A stretch of DNA of 64,000 bases, from the NCBI GenBank assembly GCA_946186125.1, contig CAMHLZ010000009.1, forward strand, positions 1-64,000. The letters are read 5' to 3'. Source of the stretch: an uncultured Lachnospira sp. GTDB lineage: Bacteria > Bacillota > Clostridia > Lachnospirales > Lachnospiraceae. Numbering within the stretch: the stretch's first letter is position 1; each line of letters opens with the position of its first letter. The notes below the pieces were generated by a model. The model was not told the origin of the DNA. It saw nothing but the letters and a program-made list of their open reading frames with translations, and did no database searches. The translations under genes were made by a program, and so were the position numbers. Shown here in pieces: positions 9,764 through 17,158 of this stretch.

Positions 9764-10025
9764 GAGTGGAAGTAAATATGGCATAGATGTTGATAATCTT
9801 AATTTCAGTAATACAGTATCAGGACATGGTAATAGACCGTATCAAGATTCTAAGTTGCTGATAAATGAAATTATCAACTCAAGTAAACCTATTCAAGATC
9901 CCCAAGGTACAAATGCATTATATTGGGAAGTAGATGGAAGCTTTAATAATAGTAATGGAATATATGAATTGTTAATTGACCCTGAAACAAATACCGTTTG
10001 GCATTTTGTATATAAATCAAAGTAG
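7140..10025 (+). CDS. Orphan Rhs cassette 2: long partial core plus toxin tail
   Basis: A 961-residue frame starting at GTG 7140 inside a YD repeat, so it has no export signal. Residues 1-874 are almost identical to the full-length Rhs protein. After CEWRIK the tail differs completely: about 87 residues with SGHGNRPYQDSKLLINEI, ALYWEVDG and a final GIYELLIDPETNTVWHFVYK. The arrangement of a conserved His/Arg-Pro-Tyr start and a terminal strand ending in HF resembles small BECR-type RNase toxins; this is inference. The upstream spacer (7071-7121) holds no gene or junction element. It is probably a silent cassette able to recombine with the expressed gene over 2.6 kb. Confidence 0.85.
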   Translation: MISYEYDAAGNITKKTYPDGGSEEYEYDVKNDRTKITDEEGNVTSYTYDILGNVISEKDPCGNVTGKTYDIYGRMTSETDANGNTVKYTYDAMGQCTQAEYPNGLRMHFEYNSAGKPVKQLRETSQGITTVAEYTYDSAGRVLTETDAEGIKTENEYDYKGNLIRVRDTEGNIIQENTYDVLGRLLSTTDGEGKVTTYEYETSGNPVKMTENPESEKEAVTGYSYDSFGRITAVTDALESVSSCTYDEAGRVSTVTDPNGGTTSYTYDSMGRVASEKNAIGTELKYEYNTDGTLKTETNGRGQKNTFKYDASGRIIKRTDNAGTAQATDTTYTYDKAGNVLTITDEKGTITKTYDNMNRVITCTDYRGRTVGYGYDQAGNLISLTYPGGEIVRYSYYNNGKLKDVTDSKGRTTAYSYDRNGRESEVIRPDSSSETFTWDNTGKIKTQNDKKASGEVIHEYSYDYDESGNITNITGRDNSAAILQTENAVMEYDASNRLVKYNGTDVEYDADGNMTYGPVDGKMTHMEYDSRNRLIKSGTTTYEYDAENNRTAVETPEYREEYITDNTGTLTQILEAVRYLKDGKKQNTTYVYGDGVISEETEIINTIEEVEKTSYVLHHYDHLGNTTELTDSTGKVVSKYAYGVYGELKKIVEETATAYLYNGKYGVRTDETGLYYMRSRYYNVTIKRFINADTERGNITNGKSLNRYSYVQGNPVSYTDPYGLSPLDNPSAMAHILFGLLGVVPGLVGATADLANAILYFTEGKYTEGVISLIGGIASVFGIPCVDKMIKAGKLGKYAADIARITKLMSNTAGFLINGENTIRQSMDMCHKYFVDKKGVSAETAAELALLAASVLGTYLSAKNFKDTVCEWRIKSGSKYGIDVDNLNFSNTVSGHGNRPYQDSKLLINEIINSSKPIQDPQGTNALYWEVDGSFNNSNGIYELLIDPETNTVWHFVYKSK

Positions 10026-10038
10026 GAGAATGATAATT

Positions 10039-10488
10039 ATGAATGATAAAGTATACTCAAAAAAAACTCATAGCATAAGTCGAACAGATAATTGTGAGAA
10101 TACATTCTCTTTAACTATCAACTTTTTTGAACTATCTTTTGAGGTGGATACATATAAACTTGTTGATGTTTTTGGCTTTTTTCCATTGATAAAAGCGATT
10201 AAAACTAATATATCTATACCGCAATATAATAAAGGAGATTATTGTATAAGACTTAATAATCAAAATATAAAGAGTGGAGAAATATATAATTACAATGATA
10301 TGGCATATACAGAGGGAGTTGATTTTAAAAATTCCCAAATATATTATGATGCTAGTAATAAAATAATTTGTATTGGTGAAATTGAATACAAGTATATGGT
10401 AATAAAGGTTAATAATTACATAATATGTGTACTTGATTCAAAAGGCATTCTCAGATGTCTCTATATTATGTTTGATAGAATTGAATGA
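10039..10488 (+). CDS. Candidate immunity protein, cassette 2
   Basis: 149 residues from the ATG at 10039, placed 10 bases after AGGAG (10024-10028). Longer in-frame readings start inside the toxin gene and are less likely. It lies 13 bases after the toxin stop. Soluble, rich in Tyr, Ile and Asn, with no recognised domain. The end is LRCLYIMFDRIE. Immunity role inferred from its place. Confidence 0.65.
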   Translation: MNDKVYSKKTHSISRTDNCENTFSLTINFFELSFEVDTYKLVDVFGFFPLIKAIKTNISIPQYNKGDYCIRLNNQNIKSGEIYNYNDMAYTEGVDFKNSQIYYDASNKIICIGEIEYKYMVIKVNNYIICVLDSKGILRCLYIMFDRIE

Positions 10489-10690
10489 TTGTCTATATTT
10501 AAGCACCACCAATTCCTCCCCCTTAAAGCCAACAAAAGTAAATCCAACCACCATCCCGAACCCGAATCGCCTCTCAGCTACGCTGATGTCAGTCGATGAG
10601 GGCGAGGGGGTGGGGACAGCGAGTTACAGAGTAACGAGCAAGATTATAGCGGTTTTAGCCCCTGTTGGGAATACTTAAGTAAAACCGAAT
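10489..10690. other. GC-richer island of unknown origin between cassettes
   Basis: The stretch from about 10500 to 10680 (CTCCCCC, GAACCCGAATCGCC, GAGGGCGAGGGGGTGGGG) is far richer in G+C than the AT-rich immunity genes around it. It contains a small hairpin GTTAC-AGA-GTAAC. A short plus-strand frame runs through it but has no start of its own. It looks like a fragment of foreign or mobile DNA, but I cannot assign it. Confidence 0.35.
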
Positions 10691-10730
10691 AATGAATCTT
10701 CAGTTTAGGTCCATTAAGCTGATATCAAAG

Positions 10731-10768
10731 CACTCTTAGCAAAATTTATTTTGTTAGGAGTGTTTTTT
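10731..10768 (+). terminator. Rho-independent terminator after cassette 2
   Basis: CACTCTTAGCAAAA (10731-10744) pairs over 14 positions, two of them G-U, with TTTTGTTAGGAGTG (10749-10762), followed by TTTTTT. It would end any transcript of the cassette 2 pair. Confidence 0.8.
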
Positions 10769-10769
10769 A

Positions 10770-10925
10770 CACAACTTAATTATAGCAGGACACTGTATAG
10801 AAAAGACTGAGGATAAATGGCATTTATACTATAGTGAACGAGGGATAAAAGAAACTATAAATTATTATGATAATGAGGATGAAGTTGTTGAGGCATTTTT
10901 ATCAGAAATAGATAGGTTTATTTAA
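10770..10925 (+). pseudogene. Remnant of an immunity gene (3' end)
   Basis: Frame without a start reading IAGHCIEKTEDKWHLYYSERG then INYYDNEDEVVEAFLSEIDRFI, stop at 10923-10925. The WHLYYSERG followed by a FLSEID helix is typical of small SMI1-like or similar immunity proteins, but the 5' part is gone. It is probably the trace of a displaced toxin/immunity module. Confidence 0.45.
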
Positions 10926-10957
10926 TGATGGGTGCAAGCAGTATTGTTGAATAGACA

Positions 10958-11092
10958 GGGAGAATGTACGAGACTGTCATTAATTAATGACTGTCGATTA
11001 TCTGGCAGAGGTTAGTACCGCTACGGTCGAATCCAAGCGAGAGCGTGTCTCCGCTGTATAACATTTTCGTCTCTTTGCTTGTACAATATCAT
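10958..11092 (+). repeat. Junction element, copy 2
   Basis: Copy of the element at 5594. From CTGGCAGAGGTTAGTACCG onward it is nearly identical to copy 1, through GTCTCC (11047-11052) and GTCTCTTT (11069-11076). The 5' arm has diverged (GACTGTCATTAATTAATGA), yet many changes keep pairing through G-U wobbles, and in translation they are conservative (RPSVLSEC against RLSLINDC). It ends at ATATCAT (11092) and is followed by 50 unrelated bases before the rhs homology of cassette 3. Confidence 0.7.
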
Positions 11093-11142
11093 GGCCATAG
11101 GAAAAAGCTAATTATCAAATATAGGCATATGAAACATAAAAA

Positions 11143-12311
11143 CAACCTACATACTCCATCACTACGACCACCTCGGAAACACAACAGAACTGACCGATTT
11201 AACAGGAAAAGTCGTATCAAAATATGCCTACGGCGTATACGGCGAACTTAAGAAAATAGTGGAAGAAACTGCCACCGCATACCTCTACAACGGAAAATAT
11301 GGAGTAAGAACAGACGAAACAGGACTTTACTACATGCGTAGCAGGTACTATAATGTAACAATAAAAAGGTTCATAAACGCAGACACCGAAAGAGGAAACA
11401 TCACAAACGGAAAGAGCCTTAACCGCTACAGCTACGTACAGGGAAATCCTGTAAGCTATACAGACCCGTATGGTTTGTCACCACTTGATAATCCGTCAGC
11501 GATGGCACATATCCTGTTTGGATTATTAGGAGTAGTTCCGGGGCTGGTGGGAGCGACTGCAGACCTGGCCAACGCTATTTTATACTTCACGGAAGGTAAG
11601 TATACAGAAGGTGTAATCAGCCTTATCGGAGGAATAGCATCTGTATTTGGAATACCATGCGTTGATAAGATGATTAAAGCAGGAAAACTTGGAAAATATG
11701 CGGCAGACATAGCAAGAATAACAAAGCTGATGTCAAACACAGCCGGCTTCCTTATCAATGGTGAGAACACGATACGGCAGTCTATGGACATGTGCCATAA
11801 ATATTTCGTAGATAAGAAAGGGGTAAGTGCGGAAACTGCGGCTGAGTTGGCATTGCTGGCAGCAAGTGTACTGGGAACATATCTTTCTGCGAAGGGGATT
11901 AAAGACTCGGTTGCTGAGTGGAGGATAAAGGGGAAAGTTGGAAAATCCGGAGATGTGATAACAGACGGGGGAAGTGTTAAAAGTTCAACAGGATTTGATA
12001 AATGGTTAAACAAGGGTGAATCCGATAATAAAGTATATTTTGGTATAGATAAAAATGGAAGAGCTGTATATACAGGTATAACAAAACAATCTAAGAGTGA
12101 TAGATTATATCAACATAATAGAAATGGTAAGGAATTCACAGATTTGGAAGTTCAGTATGATGGATTGACAAGAAATCAAGCTAGAGCAATAGAACAATAT
12201 TATATTGAAAATGGTCCAAATGAAAAAAATAAAATAAATAGCATAAGTAGTAAGAATAAGTATTATAAACAAGCAATGGAGTGGGCAGAAAAATATATTA
12301 AGGAGCATTAA
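11143..12311 (+). CDS. Orphan Rhs cassette 3 with GIY-YIG nuclease toxin tail
   Basis: Rhs homology begins at TYILHHYDH (11143); the first start-like codon in frame is GTG 11259 (350 residues). The first 115 bases are diverged from the other copies, then identity is nearly complete to AEWRIK (about 11930). The tail of about 126 residues has the GIY-YIG fold in order: VYFGIDKNGRAVYTGIT, then RLYQHNR, then LTRNQARAIEQYYIE with the catalytic Glu, then NSIS and a C-terminal helix KYYKQAMEWAEKYI. This is the URI/GIY-YIG class of polymorphic DNase toxins. No export signal or promoter is seen. Confidence 0.87.
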
Positions 12312-12314
12312 ATT

Positions 12315-12881
12315 ATGAATAATATAAATGATAATATTTTAACAAGAAGGTGGAATGAACGATATAGTCAACTGTCGGATGAATTAAAAAATAAAATTAC
12401 ACTATATGAAAGTAATATTAAACAATTAAAAAAAATAAAAAGAAATCTTAAATATCCTGATGTGGGAGATGTATTTAATTTGATTTCATGTGATGACATA
12501 GAAATAAATGGTATAGTTATTAATAATCATATAAATAACATCAATGGAGAAGATTTGATAGTCATAGCACTTATAAAATATAAATATGATTATAAGCAAG
12601 TTATTGAAAAAGGATTGTCATCAAAAAATCTTATAATAGCACCTCAGATTGTTGGAAAGGAATATTGGACTAAAGGGTATTTCAATATTTTTGACCATTG
12701 GTATAGAGATATTAATTGTGATAGTTATGGATTTTATAGTATAGGGAAAGGAAAAATATTTGATGAATATGGGATAGCTGCAAAAAAAGAACCAAATTTA
12801 TTAGGAGTATTTGGTGTTTCAACAATAAATGGAATATCAATTAAAATAAACCAAGAATTAATTATTGAAGGGATTATATAA
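12315..12881 (+). CDS. Candidate immunity protein, cassette 3 (GIY-YIG partner)
   Basis: 188 residues starting 3 bases after the toxin stop; AAGGAG at 12299-12304 lies in the toxin end. Soluble, Asn/Ile/Lys-rich, with motifs GDVFNLI, GLSSKNLIIAPQIVGKEYW and GYFNIFDHWYRD. This resembles Imm26-like proteins that accompany nuclease toxins (a guess from the Trp- and Gly-rich pattern). Its strict coupling to a GIY-YIG tail makes an immunity role likely. Confidence 0.7.
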   Translation: MNNINDNILTRRWNERYSQLSDELKNKITLYESNIKQLKKIKRNLKYPDVGDVFNLISCDDIEINGIVINNHINNINGEDLIVIALIKYKYDYKQVIEKGLSSKNLIIAPQIVGKEYWTKGYFNIFDHWYRDINCDSYGFYSIGKGKIFDEYGIAAKKEPNLLGVFGVSTINGISIKINQELIIEGII

Positions 12882-12912
12882 TATGTGGTTTTGATTTTTT
12901 GATGCCAGTTGA

Positions 12913-13050
12913 ATACGAATACGAGCAGAAAAAGAAAAGGCTACTGACGAAACTTACACTTATGATAAAGCCAGCAACGTACTTATGTTAACTGATGCAA
13001 AAGAAATCGTTACAAAAACATACGACAACATAAATTGCATCATTACTTAG
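12913..13050 (+). pseudogene. Decayed YD-repeat fragment
   Basis: Open frame reading ATDETYTYDKASNVLMLTDAKE then VTKTYDNINCIIT and a TAG at 13048. It aligns with residues coded at about 2830-2945 of the full-length gene (ATDTTYTYDKAGNVLTITDEKG), with many substitutions and no start. It is an older, inactivated rhs core piece and shows that the array has a long history of duplication. Confidence 0.7.
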
Positions 13051-13175
13051 CGAATGTAATTATTTGGTAGATGTTAGCAAAAATCACTAAGTTAGAGGGG
13101 AATCTTACATCGTATTTGATAAAGTTTTGTAAGAAATTTAGAGGAATATGTATACGTAAATCAAAAGATATTAAA

Positions 13176-13246
13176 ATGATTATATATAAGGAGACTGTAT
13201 CTACAATGTATGATATTTTCGTCTCTTTGTTTATACGATATCATAA
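13176..13246 (+). repeat. Junction element, copy 3 (internally deleted)
   Basis: Shares the left edge with copy 1 (AAAATGATTATATATAAGGAGACTGTAT) and the right edge (ATTTTCGTCTCTTTGTTTATACGATATCATAA), but lacks about 80 central bases including the nested hairpins. GGAGAC (13190-13195) can still pair with GTCTC (13221-13225). The frame of the right edge, IFSSLCLYDII, runs in frame into cassette 4. Confidence 0.6.
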
Positions 13247-14286
13247 GAACAGGAACTTCCACCGCATACCTCTACAACGGAAAATATGGAGTAAGAACAG
13301 ACGAAACAGGACTTTACTACATGCGTAGCAGGTACTATAATGTAACAATAAAAAGGTTCATAAACGCAGACACCGAAAGAGGAAACATCACAAACGGAAA
13401 GAGCCTTAACCGCTACAGCTACGTACAGGGAAATCCTGTAAGCTATACAGACCCGTATGGTTTGTCACCACTTGATAATCCGTCAGCGATGGCACATATC
13501 CTGTTTGGATTATTAGGAGTAGTTCCGGGGCTGGTGGGAGCGACTGCAGACCTGGCCAACGCTATTTTATACTTCACGGAAGGTAAGTATACAGAAGGTG
13601 TAATCAGCCTTATCGGAGGAATAGCATCTGTATTTGGAATACCATGCGTTGATAAGATGATTAAAGCAGGAAAACTTGGAAAATATGCGGCAGACATAGC
13701 AAGAATAACAAAGCTGATGTCAAACACAGCCGGCTTCCTTATCAATGGTGAGAACACGATACGGCAGTCTATGGACATGTGCCATAAATATTTCGTAGAT
13801 AAGAAAGGGGTAAGTGCGGAAACTGCGGCTGAGTTGGCATTGTTGGCAGCAAGTGTACTGGGAACATATCTTTCCGCGAAGGGGATTAAAGGTGCGGTTT
13901 GTGAGTGGAGGATAAAGGGGGATACACGAGCTGATTTTTATGTAGGACCCAATGGGAAGGCATTGCCTAGCCAATATAAAGAGTGGATTGGTACCAACAG
14001 GCAAAGCGAATTATTGAGCCAAGCTGATAATTCACGATTAAAAAATGCTATAAAGCAGTTATATAGAGGAAAATCTTTTATTGGTGACGGTGGAACTGCA
14101 GATGTAATAAGATTTGAAAAACAGACAGGTTTGATGTTGGGAAAAAATGGGGGATCACATATTCAAAAAGGAACAGACATGGCTAATTATATCAAGAATA
14201 AAATTTTAACTCAGGATTTAAGTGATTCAGATAGGGCTTTAGCTACAAAATTATTAGAAGACTTATATGATGCATTAGGCAGGTGA
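13210..14286 (+). CDS. Orphan Rhs cassette 4: partial core plus distinct toxin tail
   Basis: 358-residue frame from ATG 13210. The first 16 codons come from the junction element; rhs homology begins at STAYLYNGKYG (13258) and is nearly identical to the other copies until CEWRIK (about 13917). The tail of about 122 residues begins DTRADFYVGPNGKALP and contains LKNAIKQLYRGKSFIGDGGT, ADVIRFEKQTG, GGSHIQKG and a final LLEDLYDALG. I know this pattern as a recurrent tail of Rhs and other polymorphic toxins, but cannot state its activity. The partner gene follows after 6 bases. Confidence 0.82.
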   Translation: MIFSSLCLYDIIRTGTSTAYLYNGKYGVRTDETGLYYMRSRYYNVTIKRFINADTERGNITNGKSLNRYSYVQGNPVSYTDPYGLSPLDNPSAMAHILFGLLGVVPGLVGATADLANAILYFTEGKYTEGVISLIGGIASVFGIPCVDKMIKAGKLGKYAADIARITKLMSNTAGFLINGENTIRQSMDMCHKYFVDKKGVSAETAAELALLAASVLGTYLSAKGIKGAVCEWRIKGDTRADFYVGPNGKALPSQYKEWIGTNRQSELLSQADNSRLKNAIKQLYRGKSFIGDGGTADVIRFEKQTGLMLGKNGGSHIQKGTDMANYIKNKILTQDLSDSDRALATKLLEDLYDALGR

Positions 14287-14292
14287 GAATAT

Positions 14293-14661
14293 ATGGAATA
14301 TAATGATTTATATAGGGTGTTTAAGCAGGAAATTCCAGAAGGGTTAAATTTTCTTCAAACAATGGAAAAAGAGAACTTGATAGATGAGACTGACGGAATG
14401 CATATAATATTTGGCATGATAATAGTTCCTTATATATTATATTGTATCCGACATGAAAATGTGCTTGAAGTGAGAAAAATATTCTCTTTTTTAGAAAGAA
14501 TGGCAGTAACGGAAGATGTAAAAGTGAATGAAGTTTTAGATTTTACCGTATTAGAGAAATTGGTTGATGAGGGTCAGGATGTTATTGACAAATGCAAACA
14601 GTACATGGGAATAAATACATTAAAGCATTGTGAGGAAATAGAGAAATATTTTCTGTTCTAA
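14293..14661 (+). CDS. Candidate immunity protein, cassette 4
   Basis: 122 residues, ATG 6 bases after the toxin stop, inside a GGTGAGAATAT context. Mostly helical: MHIIFGMIIVPYILYCI, KIFSFLERMA and VNEVLDFTVLEKLVDE. I recognise the ...FGM.VVPY...FLE.MA...EVL.FT.LE pattern as a small protein family often found behind the same toxin tail, which supports an immunity role. Cytoplasmic; no signal peptide. Confidence 0.75.
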   Translation: MEYNDLYRVFKQEIPEGLNFLQTMEKENLIDETDGMHIIFGMIIVPYILYCIRHENVLEVRKIFSFLERMAVTEDVKVNEVLDFTVLEKLVDEGQDVIDKCKQYMGINTLKHCEEIEKYFLF

Positions 14662-14670
14662 TTTATCTTT

Positions 14671-15861
14671 ATGCAAGATAAATTTGAACACATCCATGAA
14701 TACAGCTACAACTATAACGAATCAGGCAACATAATAAACATAACCGGAAGAGACAACAGTGCGGCCATCACACAGACAGAAAACGCTATAATGGAATACG
14801 ATGCCGAAAACAATAGAACTGCCGTAGAGACACCGGAATACAGGGAAGAATACATAACAGACAACACCGGAACACTCACACAGATACTCGAGGCAGTCAG
14901 ATACTTAAAAGACGGCAAAAAACAGAATACAACATATGTCTACGGAGACGGTGTCATATCCGAGGAAACAGAAATTATTAATACTATAGAAGAAGTGGAG
15001 AAAACAAGCTACGTACTCCACCACTACGACCACCTCGGAAACACAACGGAATTGACTGATTCCACAGGAAAAGTTGTGTCAAAATACGCATACGGTGTAT
15101 ACGGTGAGCTTAAGAAAATAGTGGAAGAAACCGCCACCGCATACCTCTACAACGGAAAATATGGAGTAAGAACAGACGAAACAGGACTTTACTACATGCG
15201 TAGCAGGTACTATAATGTAACAATAAAAAGGTTCATAAACGCAGACACCGAAAGAGGAAACATCACAAACGGAAAGAGCCTTAACCGCTACAGCTACGTA
15301 CAGGGAAATCCTGTAAGCTATACAGACCCGTATGGTTTGTCACCACTTGATAATCCGTCAGCGATGGCACATATCCTGTTTGGATTATTAGGAGTAGTTC
15401 CGGGGCTGGTGGGAGCGACTGCAGACCTGGCCAACGCTATTTTATACTTCACGGAAGGTAAGTATACAGAAGGTGTAATCAGCCTTATCGGAGGAATAGC
15501 ATCTGTATTTGGAATACCATGCGTTGATAAGATGATTAAAGCAGGAAAACTTGGAAAATATGCGGCAGACATAGCAAGAATAACAAAGCTGATGTCAAAC
15601 ACAGCCGGCTTCCTTATCAATGGTGAGAACACGATACGGCAGTCTATGGACATGTGCCATAAATATTTCGTAGATAAGAAAGGGGTAAGTGCGGAAACTG
15701 CAGCTGAGTTGGCATTGCTGGCAGCAAGTGTACTGGGAACGTATCTTTCTGCGAAGGGGATTAAAGGTGCGGTTGATGAGTGGAGGATAAAGGGTGGAAG
15801 TAAAACACCTTTAGCACAATACGGTGATGAATTTGGGAAAATGAGTGATTTTCCCTCGTAA
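14671..15861 (+). CDS. Orphan Rhs cassette 5: partial core, truncated tail
   Basis: 396 residues from ATG 14671, joined to rhs at HEYSYNYNESGN. An in-frame deletion of 52 codons relative to the full-length gene joins IMEYDA to ENNRTAVETP, between two EYDA-coding repeats. The rest is nearly identical to the other copies up to DEWRIK (about 15790). The tail is only about 23 residues (GGSKTPLAQYGDEFGKMSDF) and stops at 15859. No immunity gene follows. The toxin is therefore missing or cut, and this is the broken end of the array. Confidence 0.8.
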   Translation: MQDKFEHIHEYSYNYNESGNIINITGRDNSAAITQTENAIMEYDAENNRTAVETPEYREEYITDNTGTLTQILEAVRYLKDGKKQNTTYVYGDGVISEETEIINTIEEVEKTSYVLHHYDHLGNTTELTDSTGKVVSKYAYGVYGELKKIVEETATAYLYNGKYGVRTDETGLYYMRSRYYNVTIKRFINADTERGNITNGKSLNRYSYVQGNPVSYTDPYGLSPLDNPSAMAHILFGLLGVVPGLVGATADLANAILYFTEGKYTEGVISLIGGIASVFGIPCVDKMIKAGKLGKYAADIARITKLMSNTAGFLINGENTIRQSMDMCHKYFVDKKGVSAETAAELALLAASVLGTYLSAKGIKGAVDEWRIKGGSKTPLAQYGDEFGKMSDFPS

Positions 15862-15910
15862 ATACGGCATTTTTTAAAGAAAAAATAGCCGAAAAACGAT
15901 TTTAAAGTAG

Positions 15911-15964
15911 CGTGAAGGTGGTAGAACAGTAGGTTCTGGTAAGGTTGCTACAATTATTGAATAA
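15911..15964 (+). pseudogene. tuf: 3' end of an EF-Tu gene (tuf scar)
   Basis: The frame reads REGGRTVGSGKVATIIE and stops at 15962-15964. This is the canonical EF-Tu C-terminus (RFAIREGGRTVGSG.VA.IIE in Firmicutes). The codons upstream break off at a TAG, so only 17 codons remain. A strong terminator follows at 15995. It probably marks where the Rhs array joins sequence that once followed a tuf gene, as an attachment-type scar or a deletion end. Confidence 0.75.
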
Positions 15965-15994
15965 TTATTATTTGATAAAATATAGTAATATTTC

Positions 15995-16028
15995 ATTCGC
16001 GCCAGATTTTCCGGTGCGGATGTTTTTT
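15995..16028 (+). terminator. Terminator behind the tuf remnant
   Basis: ATTCGCGCC (15995-16003) pairs with GGTGCGGAT (16013-16021) around AGATTTTCC, followed by GTTTTTT. Presumably the original tuf terminator. Confidence 0.85.
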
Positions 16029-16056
16029 ACATAAAGCAAGAAATGTAATATTATAA

Positions 16057-16833
16057 ATGAAAATAGGTAGACAAGGGGATGTAGAACATGAATTTACTGG
16101 AAAAAGCATAAGTGGAGGAATTATTTTGAGAAATGAAGAGTTTATTTGCGGAAAAAAGTGTTTTGTTTATGAAAATGGAAGTTCATCAAATATTTTGATT
16201 CAGCCAATTGATAAACATGATTTAGAAAATTTGGATGAGGAAGTGGAAAAGATTGGTGAATTGTCGGATAATAAGAACTTTACTTTGTATGCAATCTTAA
16301 CCTGTGACTGGAATCGTGAATTGTCTCCGTGGAAAGCACCGGCAGTATTTGGCAGTGAAGATTTTAAAGGCGGAGCAGAGGAAACTCTTAAATACATTGA
16401 GCAGGATTTACTGCCATATATTCAAGATAAATGTGCCGGACAGAAAGTACTGAAATGCTATCTTGGAGGATACTCACTTGCGGGACTGTTTGCACTTTGG
16501 GCGGCTTACCGTACAGATGTGTTTGCGGGAATAGCGGCAGCATCTCCATCTGTATGGTTCCCGGGATGGACTGATTTTATAGAACGGCAAAGTATTAAGA
16601 GCCGGTTTGTCTATATGAGTATTGGTGATAAGGAAGAGAAAACAAAAAATCCGGTAATGGCAAAAGTTGGAGAAAATATACGTTATACGGAAAAGGTTTT
16701 GAAAGAATCGGGACAGAGTCCCTGCTATATACTTGAATATAACAAGGGAAATCATTTTAAGGATTGTTGTGGCAGGATGGCGAAGGCATTTGCATGGTTA
16801 TGTATACAAAATAATAGTAAAAAAATGCAGTGA
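16057..16833 (+). CDS. Alpha/beta-hydrolase, esterase-D-like
   Basis: 258-residue cytoplasmic hydrolase of the putative-esterase (Fes/EstD) type. Visible parts: the nucleophile elbow GGYSLAG, followed by FALWAAYRTDVFAGIAAASPSVWFPG, which is typical of this family, and a C-terminal GNHF with the likely catalytic His. Substrate not predictable. No good ribosome site precedes ATG 16057, so a different start is possible. Its last codons (GCGAAGGCATTTGCATGGT) recur exactly at 17308-17326. Confidence 0.8.
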   Translation: MKIGRQGDVEHEFTGKSISGGIILRNEEFICGKKCFVYENGSSSNILIQPIDKHDLENLDEEVEKIGELSDNKNFTLYAILTCDWNRELSPWKAPAVFGSEDFKGGAEETLKYIEQDLLPYIQDKCAGQKVLKCYLGGYSLAGLFALWAAYRTDVFAGIAAASPSVWFPGWTDFIERQSIKSRFVYMSIGDKEEKTKNPVMAKVGENIRYTEKVLKESGQSPCYILEYNKGNHFKDCCGRMAKAFAWLCIQNNSKKMQ

Positions 16834-16876
16834 AATATTAATATAATGTTGAAATAATTAAAGAGAGGTGAAGATA

Positions 16877-17158
16877 ATGACATTAACAGGTGTAAAAATC
16901 TCAGTACCTTTGGAGATGGTATCATATATCAATTCAGACGATGAAAAAATGGAATTAGAAAGAAACGCTCTTATTTTATATCCATTTATTAAAAATTTAA
17001 CGATTTCACACGGAAAAGCAGCTGAAATTCTAGGAATAAGTAAGAATGAACTGATAGAGTTGTACGATGGACTGGGATTGGCTTATTTGGATTTTGAGAT
17101 AGATGAAGTTGAAGAGGAGGTTTCTATTTACAAGAAACTGAAAGGGGTAACAGAATGA
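16877..17158 (+). CDS. UPF0175-family antitoxin
   Basis: 93 residues from ATG 16877, placed 8 bases after AGAGAGG. The GTG at 16868 would overlap that site. The protein has the UPF0175 layout: a short N-terminal strand part and a helix-turn-helix-like LTISHGKAAEILGISKNELIELYDGLGL. UPF0175 proteins pair with DUF3368 PIN-domain toxins, and such a gene, broken, overlaps this stop by 4 bases. It is therefore probably an orphaned antitoxin. Confidence 0.75.
   Translation: MTLTGVKISVPLEMVSYINSDDEKMELERNALILYPFIKNLTISHGKAAEILGISKNELIELYDGLGLAYLDFEIDEVEEEVSIYKKLKGVTE

Noticed and set aside
10427-10678. 83-residue plus-strand frame through the GC-rich island
   Set aside because: Its start lies inside the immunity gene and there is no ribosome site; no recognisable domain.
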